Positions 45,098 through 53,736 of a DNA stretch of 64,000 bases are shown piece after piece. Source of the DNA: Rhodoplanes tepidamans (GTDB taxonomy: Bacteria; Pseudomonadota; Alphaproteobacteria; Rhizobiales; Xanthobacteraceae); NCBI RefSeq assembly GCF_030813915.1, contig NZ_JAUSUJ010000005.1:1-64000 (forward strand), written 5' to 3'. The notes beneath the pieces were generated by a model. That model was not told the DNA's origin. It did not search any database and was given only the letters and a program-made list of their open reading frames with translations. A program made the translations under genes and the position numbers. The first letter of the stretch is position 1; every line of letters begins with the position of its first letter.

Positions 45098-45949
45098 TCA
45101 TTCCGCCGCCGCCCAGGCGCCGCTTCCGCCCTCGTGCGGCACGCGGTAGTCCTGCCTCTGCCCGGCCCGCGTCACCACCACGGTGGTGACGTCGCTCTTC
45201 GGCTTCTCGCCGACCAGCTCGTTGAGCAGGTCCTTGATGGTGACCCGCGCCGTCTTGCTCTCGGTGGTCTCGCCGGCCTTGCGCAGCAGCAGCGAGAGCG
45301 AGCCGACCGACGCGGCGAGGCTGAGCTTCTGTCCCGAGGCGGTGTCGACCTCGAGCGTCACCGCCTTCGGGATCATCGGATTGGCGGCGCGCTCGTCGGC
45401 GACCTGGTCGACCGCGAGCACCCGCACGTCCTGCAGCAGCACCTGGGTCGAGGCCTGCTCCTTGTCGGTCTGGCGCGTCAGCACGACGTCGACGCGGTCG
45501 CCCGGCAGCACGAAGCCGCCGACGCCGTCGACGTCGTTGACCCGGATGGTGACCGCCTTCATGCCGGGACCGACCAGCGCCGACAGGGTGGCGCGCTGCC
45601 CCGGCCCGGTGATCTTCAGCGCGAGCACCGGCTCGTTCGGCTCGATCGGCGTGAGGACGACGCGCTTGCCCTCGCCGAGCACGTCGGAAATCCTGGCGAA
45701 CGCGCCGCTCGGCAGCGTCTCGGCGTGCCACGGCTGCTCGCGCAGCACCTGCGGCGACAGCTCGTGGCCGTAGCGCAGCGGCCGCGCCGCCACCACGACC
45801 GTGCGGGCGGCGACCGGGGTCCCGCGGTTGGCCTCCAGGCTGCGCAGGCGCGCCTCGGCCTGGCTGTTGAGCCAGCTCCGCGTCGCGAACACGGCGAGCA
45901 GGCCGAACACGGCCGCCACCGCGATCATGATGACTGTGCTGCTGCGCAC
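45098..45949 (-). CDS. cpaB: Tad pilus assembly protein CpaB/RcpC
   Basis: 283-aa periplasmic protein with one N-terminal TM helix (about 7-24) and an SAF domain (VVAARPLRYGHELSPQVLREQPWHAETLPSGAF) followed by the CpaB C-terminal domain (VLPGDRVDVVLTRQTDKEQASTQVLLQDVRVLAVDQ). It probably stabilises the secretin. Start is taken as GTG 45949 (a ribosome-site-like GGGAAA precedes it); ATG 45928 is the alternative. First gene of the tad operon visible here. No Flp pilin or tadV is found upstream. Confidence 0.92.
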   Translation of the reverse strand: MRSSTVIMIAVAAVFGLLAVFATRSWLNSQAEARLRSLEANRGTPVAARTVVVAARPLRYGHELSPQVLREQPWHAETLPSGAFARISDVLGEGKRVVLTPIEPNEPVLALKITGPGQRATLSALVGPGMKAVTIRVNDVDGVGGFVLPGDRVDVVLTRQTDKEQASTQVLLQDVRVLAVDQVADERAANPMIPKAVTLEVDTASGQKLSLAASVGSLSLLLRKAGETTESKTARVTIKDLLNELVGEKPKSDVTTVVVTRAGQRQDYRVPHEGGSGAWAAAE

Positions 45950-46264
45950 CGGTCGGTTTCCCGCGGACCCGCACCATGCGGCTCCTGACCGACCACTAGG
46001 CCCCTGGAGAGTATGGAATTCGTGAACCGGACCAGGGTTCTGACGGTATGCTGAAGGCAGCCTCAAGGGTTATCGTCAACGAACCGTGCACGGCCCCGCG
46101 ATCGCACCGCCGCACGTTAAGGAATGCCGCCCGCAGTGGTGCCATGAAACCGGTGGCGCAATGCGGCGGCGCGGCGCGGCCTCGCCCCACCCCCGCCCTG
46201 CCGGGCCGTGGTTGCGGACTGCGCGGCCTTGCGGAATAGTTCGCCCAGCACGGGGTTCGACGAC
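45950..46264. other. intergenic region between cpaB and reductase gene
   Basis: 315 bp separating divergent genes; it must hold the promoter of the leftward tad operon. No small pilin-like frame (hydrophobic helix preceded by a Gly-x-x-x-Glu cleavage site) is seen on either strand. Confidence 0.5.
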
Positions 46265-47152
46265 ATGATCAGCATCGCGGTTCTCGCACCGGGAGAGATG
46301 GGCGCGGCCGTCGGGGCGCGCCTCGTGGCGGGCGGCGCCCGGGTGACGACCTCGCTCGCCGGCCGCAGCGAGGCGAGCGCCGAGCGGGCCCGCCGCGCCG
46401 GGCTCACGGTCGTCGGGACCGACCAGGAGCTCGTCGCCGGCGCCGGCCTGGTGCTCTCGATCGTGCCGCCCGGCGAGGCGGTCGCGGTCGCCAAGCGGCT
46501 GCGGCCGGAGCTCTCGCGCCTCGCCGAGAAGCCCGTCTATGTCGATTTCAACGCGGTGTCGCCCGACACGGTGCGGCACATCGCGGCGGCGCTCGCCGAC
46601 ACCCGCTGCCCGTTCGTCGACGGCGGCATCGTCGGTCCGCCGCCGGGCCCGACCGGCCGGACCGTCTTCTACGTCGCCGGCGAGGCCGCCCGCCGGACCG
46701 CGGCGATGCGCGAGCTCGGGCTCGACATCCGTGTGCTGGAAGGACCGGTCGGTGCCGCCTCGGCGCTGAAGATGTCCTATGCGGGCATCACCAAGGGGCT
46801 GACTGCGATCGGGGCAGCCATGATGCTGGGCGCGACGCGCGCCGGCTGCGCGGCGGACCTCGCCGCGGAGCTGGCCGAGAGCCAGCCGCAGCTCCTCAAA
46901 TGGCTGACCCGGCAGGTGCCGGCGATGTTCCCCAAGGCCTACCGTTTCGTCGCCGAGATGGAGGAGATCGCCGACTTCCTCCACGCCGACCGGCCCTGCG
47001 GCGAGCTCTATCACGCGGTCGCGCTGCTCTACGCCCGGCTCGCCGCGCAGGAGGGCGAAGCCGACGTCGACGCCCTCGCGCGCTTCTGCAGCGCGCCGGC
47101 CCAGGCGAAGGTCCGGGCCGAGGCGCCGGCGGTCCCCGACGCGGCGGGGTGA
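46265..47152 (+). CDS. NAD(P)-binding reductase, 6PGDH-like with DUF1932 domain
   Basis: 295-aa cytoplasmic oxidoreductase. An N-terminal Rossmann fold (IAVLAPGEMGAAVGARLVAGGARV, residues 4-27) binds NAD(P). The middle resembles the beta-hydroxyacid dehydrogenase/6-phosphogluconate dehydrogenase superfamily (FVDGGIVGPPP; GAASALKMSYAGITKG, containing the catalytic Lys). The C-terminal part (QLLKWLTRQVPAMFPKAYRFVAEMEEIADFL) fits DUF1932. The substrate is unknown. ATG 46265 was chosen where the Rossmann fold begins. It lies between the cpa operon and the TadD-like gene, without an obvious link to pili. Confidence 0.85.
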   Translation: MISIAVLAPGEMGAAVGARLVAGGARVTTSLAGRSEASAERARRAGLTVVGTDQELVAGAGLVLSIVPPGEAVAVAKRLRPELSRLAEKPVYVDFNAVSPDTVRHIAAALADTRCPFVDGGIVGPPPGPTGRTVFYVAGEAARRTAAMRELGLDIRVLEGPVGAASALKMSYAGITKGLTAIGAAMMLGATRAGCAADLAAELAESQPQLLKWLTRQVPAMFPKAYRFVAEMEEIADFLHADRPCGELYHAVALLYARLAAQEGEADVDALARFCSAPAQAKVRAEAPAVPDAAG

Positions 47153-47330
47153 ACAGGCGAGCTGGGCGACGCCTCGCGACGCCCGAAGCGCGTTTCGGGC
47201 TTCGATCCAGGCCGCGCATCACGCCGCCTCGTCTCTCGGATCTGGCCCGTTGGTCGTGAGCTGCCGAGGTGGTTTTCCGGCCGCGACGCACGTCCTGCAA
47301 CCACAGCGAGCCCTACAGACAAAGAAATGC

Positions 47331-47353
47331 AATTTTGCGTAGAAGGCAAAATT
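47331..47353. promoter_or_regulatory. inverted repeat upstream of the TadD-like gene
   Basis: AATTTTGC-N7-GCAAAATT has perfect 8-bp arms in a strikingly AT-rich stretch about 100 bp upstream of the TPR lipoprotein gene. Just downstream, TTAA-N7-TTTC resembles a CtrA box (TTAA-N7-TTAA) at 6 of 8 positions. This is likely a promoter/operator region. Confidence 0.45.
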
Positions 47354-47449
47354 TTAACCGTCGTTTTCTAGGCTCTCGGAAAGCCCTTCGAAGTCCTCGC
47401 CGCGCATCCTTCCGTCTGCGCCGCAGGGGCCGTCGGTCCCGAGCGTGTC

Positions 47450-48040
47450 ATGAGAGCCGAGTTCCAGCGTTTTGCGTTCGTGACGGTCGTGGGGCTCCTC
47501 TGGCTCACCGGTTGCGAGACCACATCGGTCAAGCTGCCGGAGCTGCCGAGCTTCGGCCAGACCGACGTCACCGGCACGGTGCCGGTCGCGATCGCCGACG
47601 GCGACATCACCGGCTCGACCGGCGGCACGTCACCCAAGCTCGTCCAGGACAACATGACGCCGAGCGCGCCCAGCGACGATCTCAGCGTCGGGCGCGAGCA
47701 GTTCCGGCAGGGCAACTACGGCATGGCCGAGAAGCACTGCCGCCGCGCCGTCGAGCAGTCGCCGAAATCGGCAGACGCCTGGCTGTGCCTCGCCGCCGCC
47801 TACGACCGGCTGAAGCGGTTCGACCTCGCCGACCGCGCCTATCTGCAGCTCATCCGCCTCACCGGCCGCACCGCCGCCGTGCTCAACAACATGGGCTATT
47901 CCTACATGCTGCGCGGCGACTACCGTCGCGCCCGCGCCACCCTCAACGAGGCGGCCGGCAAGGATCCGGCCAATCCCTTCGTGCAGAACAATCTCGCCCT
48001 CCTGGCCGAGGCGACCGCCACGAAGGAAGGGATCCGGTAG
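47450..48040 (+). CDS. tadD: TadD-like TPR lipoprotein
   Basis: 196-aa lipoprotein with a signal peptide ending in LTGC (Cys at about residue 22), a Ser/Thr/Gly-rich linker and three tetratricopeptide repeats (SVGREQFRQGNYGMAEKHCRRAVEQSPKSADAWLCLAAAYDRLKRFDLADRAY...; VLNNMGYSYMLRGDYRRARATLNEAAGKDPANPFVQNNLALL). It matches TadD, the pilotin-like protein that helps the secretin assemble in Tad systems. It lies on the opposite strand from the cpa/tad operon, with a reductase gene between them. Confidence 0.82.
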   Translation: MRAEFQRFAFVTVVGLLWLTGCETTSVKLPELPSFGQTDVTGTVPVAIADGDITGSTGGTSPKLVQDNMTPSAPSDDLSVGREQFRQGNYGMAEKHCRRAVEQSPKSADAWLCLAAAYDRLKRFDLADRAYLQLIRLTGRTAAVLNNMGYSYMLRGDYRRARATLNEAAGKDPANPFVQNNLALLAEATATKEGIR

Positions 48041-48222
48041 CGGAACCAACCGTCTCCCTGCGGCTGATCGTCCCGGCGGGTGGGCTTTTGCTGTTTCGCC
48101 CCGAGATCCGCTAGAAGGCGTCCGATCCGGCGGGCGCCCGGTCGACCGGCGTCCAGGCGCCGTCGCGAGCGCCCTGTCGACTCGAGCGCCCTGTCCACGC
48201 GCCGCTTTCGGAGCAGACCCGC

Positions 48223-48699
48223 ATGTTCGCCGACATCAAGACATTCCTGGCCGAGCTGACCAGCGGCGGCAAGCACCCGGCCCGCTTCGACGCGAACGAC
48301 TACCGGCTGGCCGCCGCCGCCCTGATGGTTCACGTGGCGACGCTCGACGCGACCCTGTCGGAGGTCGAACGCGAGAAGCTGCACACCTTGCTGAAGACCC
48401 GCTTCGCCCTCGACGACGCGGCGACCGACGAGCTGATCGACGCCGCCGTCGCGGCCGACCGCGACGCCGTCGACTTCTACCAGTTCACCAGCCTGCTGAT
48501 GCGCACCCTCGACGAGGAGGGGCGGCGCAAGGTGGTCGCCATGATGTGGGAGATGGTGTTCGCCGACGGCGGCGTCACCGAGTTCGAGGACAACGTGATG
48601 TGGCGGGTCGCCGACCTCCTGGCGGTGCCGAACCGCGAGCGCATCGAGCTCAAGCGCGAGGTCGCCGCCGGCCGCGATCCGCTGGACGATCCGCAGTGA
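48223..48699 (+). CDS. TerB-family protein
   Basis: 158-aa all-helical cytosolic protein of the TerB (tellurite resistance protein B) superfamily. The metal-site region LAAAALMVHVATLDATLSEVEREKL is visible, and GVTEFEDNVMWRVADLLAVPNRERIELKREV repeats the acidic D/E pattern of the second half. Stand-alone TerB proteins are common in Rhizobiales and do not by themselves mean tellurite resistance. GGAGCAG precedes the ATG. The stop overlaps the GTG of the next gene (GTGA), so both are coupled. Confidence 0.85.
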   Translation: MFADIKTFLAELTSGGKHPARFDANDYRLAAAALMVHVATLDATLSEVEREKLHTLLKTRFALDDAATDELIDAAVAADRDAVDFYQFTSLLMRTLDEEGRRKVVAMMWEMVFADGGVTEFEDNVMWRVADLLAVPNRERIELKREVAAGRDPLDDPQ

Positions 48700-49520
48700 C
48701 GGCGGAGACGCCGCCCCCCGTCACGTCGACTCCCGTCGCCGTCGTCACCGGTGCCTCCTCGGGCATCGGCGCCGAACTGGCGAAACTGTTCGCCGCCGAC
48801 GGCCACGCCGTGGTGCTGGTCGCCCGCCGCTCCGCCGAGCTGAACGCGCTCGCCGATGCGATCGCGGCCGATGGCCGGCCGCGCCCGACCGTCGTGGTCC
48901 TCGATCTCGCCGCCCCGGACGCACCGGCGCAGTTGCAGGCCGCACTGGGCGAGCGCGGGCTCGTCGCCCGGTACCTGGTCAACAATGCCGGCTTCGGCCT
49001 GCTCGGGGTCGCCAGCGCGCTCGACCCGGCCGAGCAGCTCGCCATGATCGATCTCAACGTGAGGGCGCTCACCGGACTGACGCTCGCCTTCGCCGACGAT
49101 CTCGTCCGCCAGCAGGGCGCCATCCTGAACGTCGGCTCGCTCGCCGGCTTCGTGCCGGGGCCCGGCATGGCCGTCTACTACGCCACCAAGGCGTTCGTGA
49201 TCTCGTTCTCCGAGGCGCTGTGGCGCGAGCTCGGCCCCCGCGGCGTCGGCGTGACGGTGCTGTGCCCCGGGCCGGTGCCGACCGGCTTCCAGGCGCGCGC
49301 CGGGGTCACCGTGACCGGGCCGCAGGGCTTCCTCACCGTCACGGCGGAGGAGGCCGCGAAGACCGGCTACGACGCCCTGATGGGCCGCCGCCGGATGGCG
49401 ATACCGGGGCGTCTCGCCGCTCTGGTGCCGCTGCTCGCCCGCCTGCTGCCGCGCCGCACCATGATCGCCCTGATCGCCGCGACCCAGATCCGCCGGCTCG
49501 GCCACCGCGGCGGTCTGTGA
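48696..49520 (+). CDS. short-chain dehydrogenase/reductase (SDR)
   Basis: 274-aa NAD(P)-dependent oxidoreductase of the classical SDR type. The TGASSGIG cofactor loop is at 18-25, followed by VLVARR (Arg pair favouring NADP), NNAG at about 91-94, catalytic Ser in NVGSLAG and Tyr-x-x-x-Lys in VYYATKAF. A C-terminal hydrophobic and basic segment (RLAALVPLLARLLPRRTMIALIAA) may associate with membrane, as in DltE/YqjQ-like members. Starts with GTG overlapping the terB stop codon. Substrate unknown. Confidence 0.9.
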   Translation: MTAETPPPVTSTPVAVVTGASSGIGAELAKLFAADGHAVVLVARRSAELNALADAIAADGRPRPTVVVLDLAAPDAPAQLQAALGERGLVARYLVNNAGFGLLGVASALDPAEQLAMIDLNVRALTGLTLAFADDLVRQQGAILNVGSLAGFVPGPGMAVYYATKAFVISFSEALWRELGPRGVGVTVLCPGPVPTGFQARAGVTVTGPQGFLTVTAEEAAKTGYDALMGRRRMAIPGRLAALVPLLARLLPRRTMIALIAATQIRRLGHRGGL

Positions 49521-49705
49521 TCCGACCGACAAACCGTTTTTCCGCCGGTTCGCACCGAAGAACGACCATGCTGCCCTGCGGCACCGGACAGCATGCGAAT
49601 TTCTCTTTCGTGCTGTGCGTGGCGCGAGGCTTGCATGTCGCAATGCGGCCCATTTAGGCTCGCAGATTGATTGCTTCCCAGCCGCTGCCAGGGACCGAAA
49701 CGCCG

Positions 49706-50473
49706 ATGCCCGAGCCCGTTCTGATCGTTCTGCACCAGGAGACCTCGACGCCGGGGCGCGTCGGGCAGTTCCTGCAGGCGCGCGGCATCCCGCTCGACGT
49801 GCGCCGACCCCGCTTCGGCGAGCGGCTGCCGGAGACGCTGGCCGAGCATGCCGGTGTCGTGGTGTTCGGCGGGCCGATGAGCGCCAACGATCCCGACGAC
49901 TGGATCAAGACCGAGATCGACTGGCTCGCCGTGCCGCTGAAGGAGCAGAAGCCGTTTCTCGGCATCTGCCTCGGGGCCCAGATGCTCGCCAGGCACCTCG
50001 GCGCCCGCGTCGCGCCGCACCCCGAGGGCAAGGCCGAGATCGGCTACTATCCGCTGCGCGCCACCCTCGACGGCCACCGCGTCTGCCCGCGCTGGCCCGA
50101 TCACGTCTATCAGTGGCACCGTGAGGGGTTCGAGCTGCCGTCGGGCTCGCGCCTGCTCGCCGAGGGCGACATGTTCCGGGTGCAGGCGTTCCGGCACGGG
50201 CCGGCCGCCTACGGCATCCAGTTCCACCCCGAGGTCACCCATGCGATGATGTGCCGCTGGACCACCCGCGGCCACGAGCGACTGGCGCTGCCCGGGGCGC
50301 GGCCGCGCACCGACCACTTCGCCGAGCGGCCCATGTACGACGGCGCCATCCGGGCGTGGCTCGCCGAGTTCCTCGACGGCTGGCTCGCCCCGCGGTCCGA
50401 GGCCCGCCCCGGCCGCGGTGCCGAGCGCGTCACCGGCATGGCGATGGCCGCCGGCCCCTACGCGGCCGGCTGA
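49706..50473 (+). CDS. class I glutamine amidotransferase-like protein
   Basis: 255-aa protein of the GATase1 superfamily, similar to stand-alone GMP-synthase-type amidotransferases. The nucleophile elbow is GICLGAQML (Cys at about residue 91), the oxyanion region is VVVFGGPMSAND, and the catalytic His-Glu pair is in IQFHPEVT, so the triad is complete. No synthetase domain is attached or encoded nearby. It may hydrolyse gamma-glutamyl amides in polyamine or amine catabolism. ATG 49706 was chosen as the natural start of the fold; an in-frame start 39 bp upstream also exists. Confidence 0.88.
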   Translation: MPEPVLIVLHQETSTPGRVGQFLQARGIPLDVRRPRFGERLPETLAEHAGVVVFGGPMSANDPDDWIKTEIDWLAVPLKEQKPFLGICLGAQMLARHLGARVAPHPEGKAEIGYYPLRATLDGHRVCPRWPDHVYQWHREGFELPSGSRLLAEGDMFRVQAFRHGPAAYGIQFHPEVTHAMMCRWTTRGHERLALPGARPRTDHFAERPMYDGAIRAWLAEFLDGWLAPRSEARPGRGAERVTGMAMAAGPYAAG

Positions 50474-50512
50474 GACGGCCGGCCGCCGGCCGAACCGCGC
50501 CACCGTCGCCGG

Positions 50513-52600
50513 TCAGTGCGGCAGCAGCAGCCCCTGCTCCACCATGCGGCCGTTGAGCCGCGCCGCCGTGCGGCCGTCGTCGGCGAAGTACAGCCGGCCG
50601 TCGAGCCGGACCATCAGCCCGTAGCGCAGCACATCGAGCGGATCGAGCGGCAACCCGGCCGCCCGCGTCAGCACGGTGCCGAGATAGGCGGCTTCGATCT
50701 CGTCGGGCAGTTCGTGATCGAGCACCGGCGTCGTGCCGATCCCGTCGACGGCGAAGAAGGTGCGATAGGCGAGCTCCTCACGCGGCGCCTGCTCCGGAAA
50801 CGCCGCGGCCGCGGGGTCGTGCCCGAGCAGCCGCGCCGTGAAGGGCGGCTGGTGGTCGCCGAACCGGACGATCAGGACGCGGCGCGACGGAACGCGGCGG
50901 GCGAGCGCCTCCCGGAGCGCGGCATAGTCCTGCGCCGAGGCGCGCAGACGGCGCATGTACTCGTCCGTCTCCGTGCCGGCGATCGGCGGCGTCGGCGGCG
51001 CCATGCCGCCGTCGAAACGCCGGTCGTGCGGAAAGTGGTTCGAACTGGTGACGACATAGAGAAAGGCCGGGCCGCCACCCGCCTCGGCATGGCCCTGCAG
51101 CCAGTCGAGCGCGCGATCGTAATAGAACCGGTCGGGCGCCCAGTCGCTGTCGATGCCGAAGCTGTCGCGGTCGAGCACCGTGTCGAAACCGACGGAGTCG
51201 TAGAACGCACCGGTGCCGACGAACGACTTCACGCTCGAATAGACGGCCGTGCTGCGGTAGCCGCGGCGAGCGAGCCGGGCCGGCAGGCCGGTGCGGACGC
51301 GTCCGGTCGCCCAGTGGAAGACATGGGTCGCGAAGGCGCCGTAGCACCCGGACGGAATGCCGGTCAGGACCGAGAACTCGGTTCTCCACGACATGCCGCC
51401 GAACGTCTCGACCCGCAGTCCGCGGCTGCGCCCGTCGGCCGAACGAAAGAAGCCGGCGAGCTCCGGGTCGAGCGGGATGCCGTACAGCGGCGGCGGGAAG
51501 GTCGACTCGCTCAGGATCAGGACAATGTCGGGCGGCGCGTCGTCGGGCGCGCCGACGGCGCCGGGGACCGGCCCGGCAGGCGACGACAGGCCGTTCGGCG
51601 ACGCCACCGCGAGGACCCCGCCGCGCCGCCAGGCCTGCAGGGCCTCGCCGGCGCTCAGGGCGAGCCGGGCGAGATGCACGGGACGGGCGTAGTGCACGAA
51701 GTCGCGATGCGCCGGCACGCCGCGCCGCGTCGCCGCCACCAGCAGGGCCGCCACGAGGCACAGCCCGAGCGCCGCGATCCGGTCGATCGCGACCGGCTCG
51801 ACGGCGGCCGCCGCGCCGACCAGGACGGCACCGGCGAGCGCCCGGCCGGCCGTGCGGATCACCAGCCCGCGATGGGTGCCGATCAGGAACCGCAGCGCCG
51901 CCCGGTCGCGCGGGAAGGCGACGAGGTCGTAGGCGTGCAGGTTCATGCCGGTGTGCCGGAACTTGGCGGCCGACAGCGCCATCAGGAGATCGACCAGCAC
52001 GGCGACGGCGAGCGCCGCCGCGGCCGGGCGGCCGCCGGCCACGAGCCCGACCGAGAAGACCAGCAGGGCGATGGCGCCGGCGAAGCGCGCGTCGGCTGCG
52101 CCCGGCTCACTGCGCAGGATGCGCTTCGCCACCGTGTAGAGGACCAGCGCGGCGACCAGCCATCCCGCCGCCGGCCGCAGCCCGTCGAGACCGGCGCGCG
52201 CCGTCGCGGCAAGCGCCGCCAGACCGGGATGGACCGGCTCCAGGACGGTTGCCGTCGCGAGCAGCCCGAGACGCACCGTCACGGCCGGCCATGCCCGGGC
52301 GACGCGCCGCAGCACCGCGGCGGAGTCCGTGGCCTTGCGCAGCGCCTTGATCAGCGGCGGCAGCTCGATCGAAAGGCGGACGAGCGCCTCGGCGAGCAGC
52401 AAGGCGAGCAGCGGGCGCGCCAGCACCAGCAGAGCCACGGCATAGACGACGGGCGCCAGCACGGCCCATTCGAGCCGGCGACGCGGGTCGGCGATCGCGA
52501 CGATGCGGCGGGCGGTGAGGCCGGCCGTCACGAGCGCGACCACCACGACCAGACCGGCGGACACCGCGCAGGCACCGGACGCGAGACATGCGATGGTCAT
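50513..52600 (-). CDS. membrane sulfatase-superfamily enzyme (LTA synthase/phosphoethanolamine transferase-like)
   Basis: 695-aa protein: about eight or nine hydrophobic segments (1-300) then a periplasmic alkaline-phosphatase/sulfatase fold. DIVLILSESTFPPPLYG carries the metal-binding Glu and nucleophile Thr as in LtaS-like enzymes; YVVTSSNHFPHD and RFGDHQPPF supply other metal ligands. Such proteins transfer phosphoglycerol or phosphoethanolamine to periplasmic glucans or lipids (MdoB/OpgB, LtaS). The membrane region is longer than the usual five TM helices. The acceptor is unknown. It lies 89 bp downstream of the LysR gene on the same strand. Confidence 0.83.
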   Translation of the reverse strand: MTIACLASGACAVSAGLVVVVALVTAGLTARRIVAIADPRRRLEWAVLAPVVYAVALLVLARPLLALLLAEALVRLSIELPPLIKALRKATDSAAVLRRVARAWPAVTVRLGLLATATVLEPVHPGLAALAATARAGLDGLRPAAGWLVAALVLYTVAKRILRSEPGAADARFAGAIALLVFSVGLVAGGRPAAAALAVAVLVDLLMALSAAKFRHTGMNLHAYDLVAFPRDRAALRFLIGTHRGLVIRTAGRALAGAVLVGAAAAVEPVAIDRIAALGLCLVAALLVAATRRGVPAHRDFVHYARPVHLARLALSAGEALQAWRRGGVLAVASPNGLSSPAGPVPGAVGAPDDAPPDIVLILSESTFPPPLYGIPLDPELAGFFRSADGRSRGLRVETFGGMSWRTEFSVLTGIPSGCYGAFATHVFHWATGRVRTGLPARLARRGYRSTAVYSSVKSFVGTGAFYDSVGFDTVLDRDSFGIDSDWAPDRFYYDRALDWLQGHAEAGGGPAFLYVVTSSNHFPHDRRFDGGMAPPTPPIAGTETDEYMRRLRASAQDYAALREALARRVPSRRVLIVRFGDHQPPFTARLLGHDPAAAAFPEQAPREELAYRTFFAVDGIGTTPVLDHELPDEIEAAYLGTVLTRAAGLPLDPLDVLRYGLMVRLDGRLYFADDGRTAARLNGRMVEQGLLLPH

Positions 52601-52689
52601 GAAACGACAGGACTCTCGGCGGGGGTAACGCGGCGGAAAGCGCGGAAGATGCGATCGGGTCCGCCGCTGTCAAGTCGTGCGGCCGCGCC

Positions 52690-53604
52690 TCACGCCGAGG
52701 TCGCGCCGCCGCGGGCCCGCTCGCGCAGGAAGGCGACGAAGGCACGCAGCGGCGCCGGCAGGTGATCCCGGCCGGCGTAGTAGAGGAACGGCCCCGAGAA
52801 GCTCTGCCACCAGTCGGCGAGCACCGGCACCAGCGTGCCGCGCGAGAAGGCCGGCGCGAGAAACTCCTCGAACGACGTGATGACGCCGAGCCCGCCCTCG
52901 GCGGCGGCGAGCTCCAGATCGATGGCGGACGCGACGAGCGGCCCCTTCGGGCTGATGCGGACCACCTCGCCGTCGCGCTCGAACTCCCACGGCAGCGCCA
53001 TGCCGCTGGCGAAGCGGTGGCGGATGCAGGCGTGCTCCAGCAGATCGCGCGGGTGCTGCGGGGCACCGCGTGCCGCCAGATAGGCCGGCGCCGCGCCGCA
53101 GACGAAACGCTGCACCCGCGGCCCGATCGGCACCGCGATCATGTCCTGCTCGAGCCGCTCGTCGTAGCGCACCCCGGCGTCGAAGCCGGCCGCCAGCACG
53201 TCGAGGAAGCCGTCCTCGGCGACCACCTCCAGGGTGATGCCGGGATGGCGGGCCAGGAACGCGCAGGCGATCGGCGGCAGCACGCAGCGCGCCACGATGG
53301 ACGGCACGTTAAGACGCAGCGTGCCGGTCGGACTGTCGCGGAAGCTGTTGACGGCGTCGAGCGCCGCCGCGACCTCGCCGAGCGCCGGGCCGAGTCGCTC
53401 CAGGAGGCGCGTGCCGGCCTCCGTCGGGGTGACACTGCGGGTCGTGCGATTGAGCAGGCGGACGCCGAGCCGCCCTTCCAGCCGCCGCACCGCCTCGCTG
53501 AGGCTCGACGGCGACACGCCGCGCACCGCCGCGGCCCCGCGGAAGCTGCGCGCCCGCGCCACCGCCGCGAAGGCGTCGAGATCGGCCAGATCCGCCTGTG
53601 CCAT
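52690..53604 (-). CDS. LysR-family transcriptional regulator
   Basis: 304-aa LysR-type regulator. An N-terminal winged helix-turn-helix ([55 protein letters not shown], residues 9-62) is followed by a linker helix and a periplasmic-binding-protein-like effector domain that is of the type seen in regulators of aldo/keto reductases and oxidoreductases. It is divergent from the aldo/keto reductase at 53737; the 132 bp between contain inverted repeats, so the regulator probably controls both. The start at 53604 has an AGGG site. Confidence 0.92.
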   Translation of the reverse strand: MAQADLADLDAFAAVARARSFRGAAAVRGVSPSSLSEAVRRLEGRLGVRLLNRTTRSVTPTEAGTRLLERLGPALGEVAAALDAVNSFRDSPTGTLRLNVPSIVARCVLPPIACAFLARHPGITLEVVAEDGFLDVLAAGFDAGVRYDERLEQDMIAVPIGPRVQRFVCGAAPAYLAARGAPQHPRDLLEHACIRHRFASGMALPWEFERDGEVVRISPKGPLVASAIDLELAAAEGGLGVITSFEEFLAPAFSRGTLVPVLADWWQSFSGPFLYYAGRDHLPAPLRAFVAFLRERARGGATSA

Positions 53605-53617
53605 CGGCCCTGCCACT

Positions 53618-53633
53618 GTTCGGCCAAGCGAAC
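53618..53633. promoter_or_regulatory. GTTCG palindrome, putative LysR operator
   Basis: GTTCG-N6-CGAAC overlaps a second GAAC-N5-GTTC pair, and a GTTATCGAAC word follows at 53653, so several GTTC/GAAC half-sites sit between the LysR and reductase starts. Layout is typical of LysR binding regions. Confidence 0.4.
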
Positions 53634-53736
53634 AACCCGTTCCGAGTTTGCCGCGTTATCGAACAGAGCGCCAGCCCCCATAGTCTGCCGCAGCGGACCG
53701 GGAGCCCCGGTCGCCCCCCCACGACGGAGACTATCG

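Noticed and set aside
48166..48195. 13-bp direct repeat CGAGCGCCCTGTC upstream of the TerB-like gene as an operator
   Set aside because: The two copies are 17 bp apart in GC-rich DNA without dyad symmetry or any known regulator link; chance duplication is as likely.
48223..48699. Tellurite-resistance operon
   Set aside because: Only one TerB-fold gene is present; terC, terD, terE and terZ are absent, and lone TerB proteins are common.
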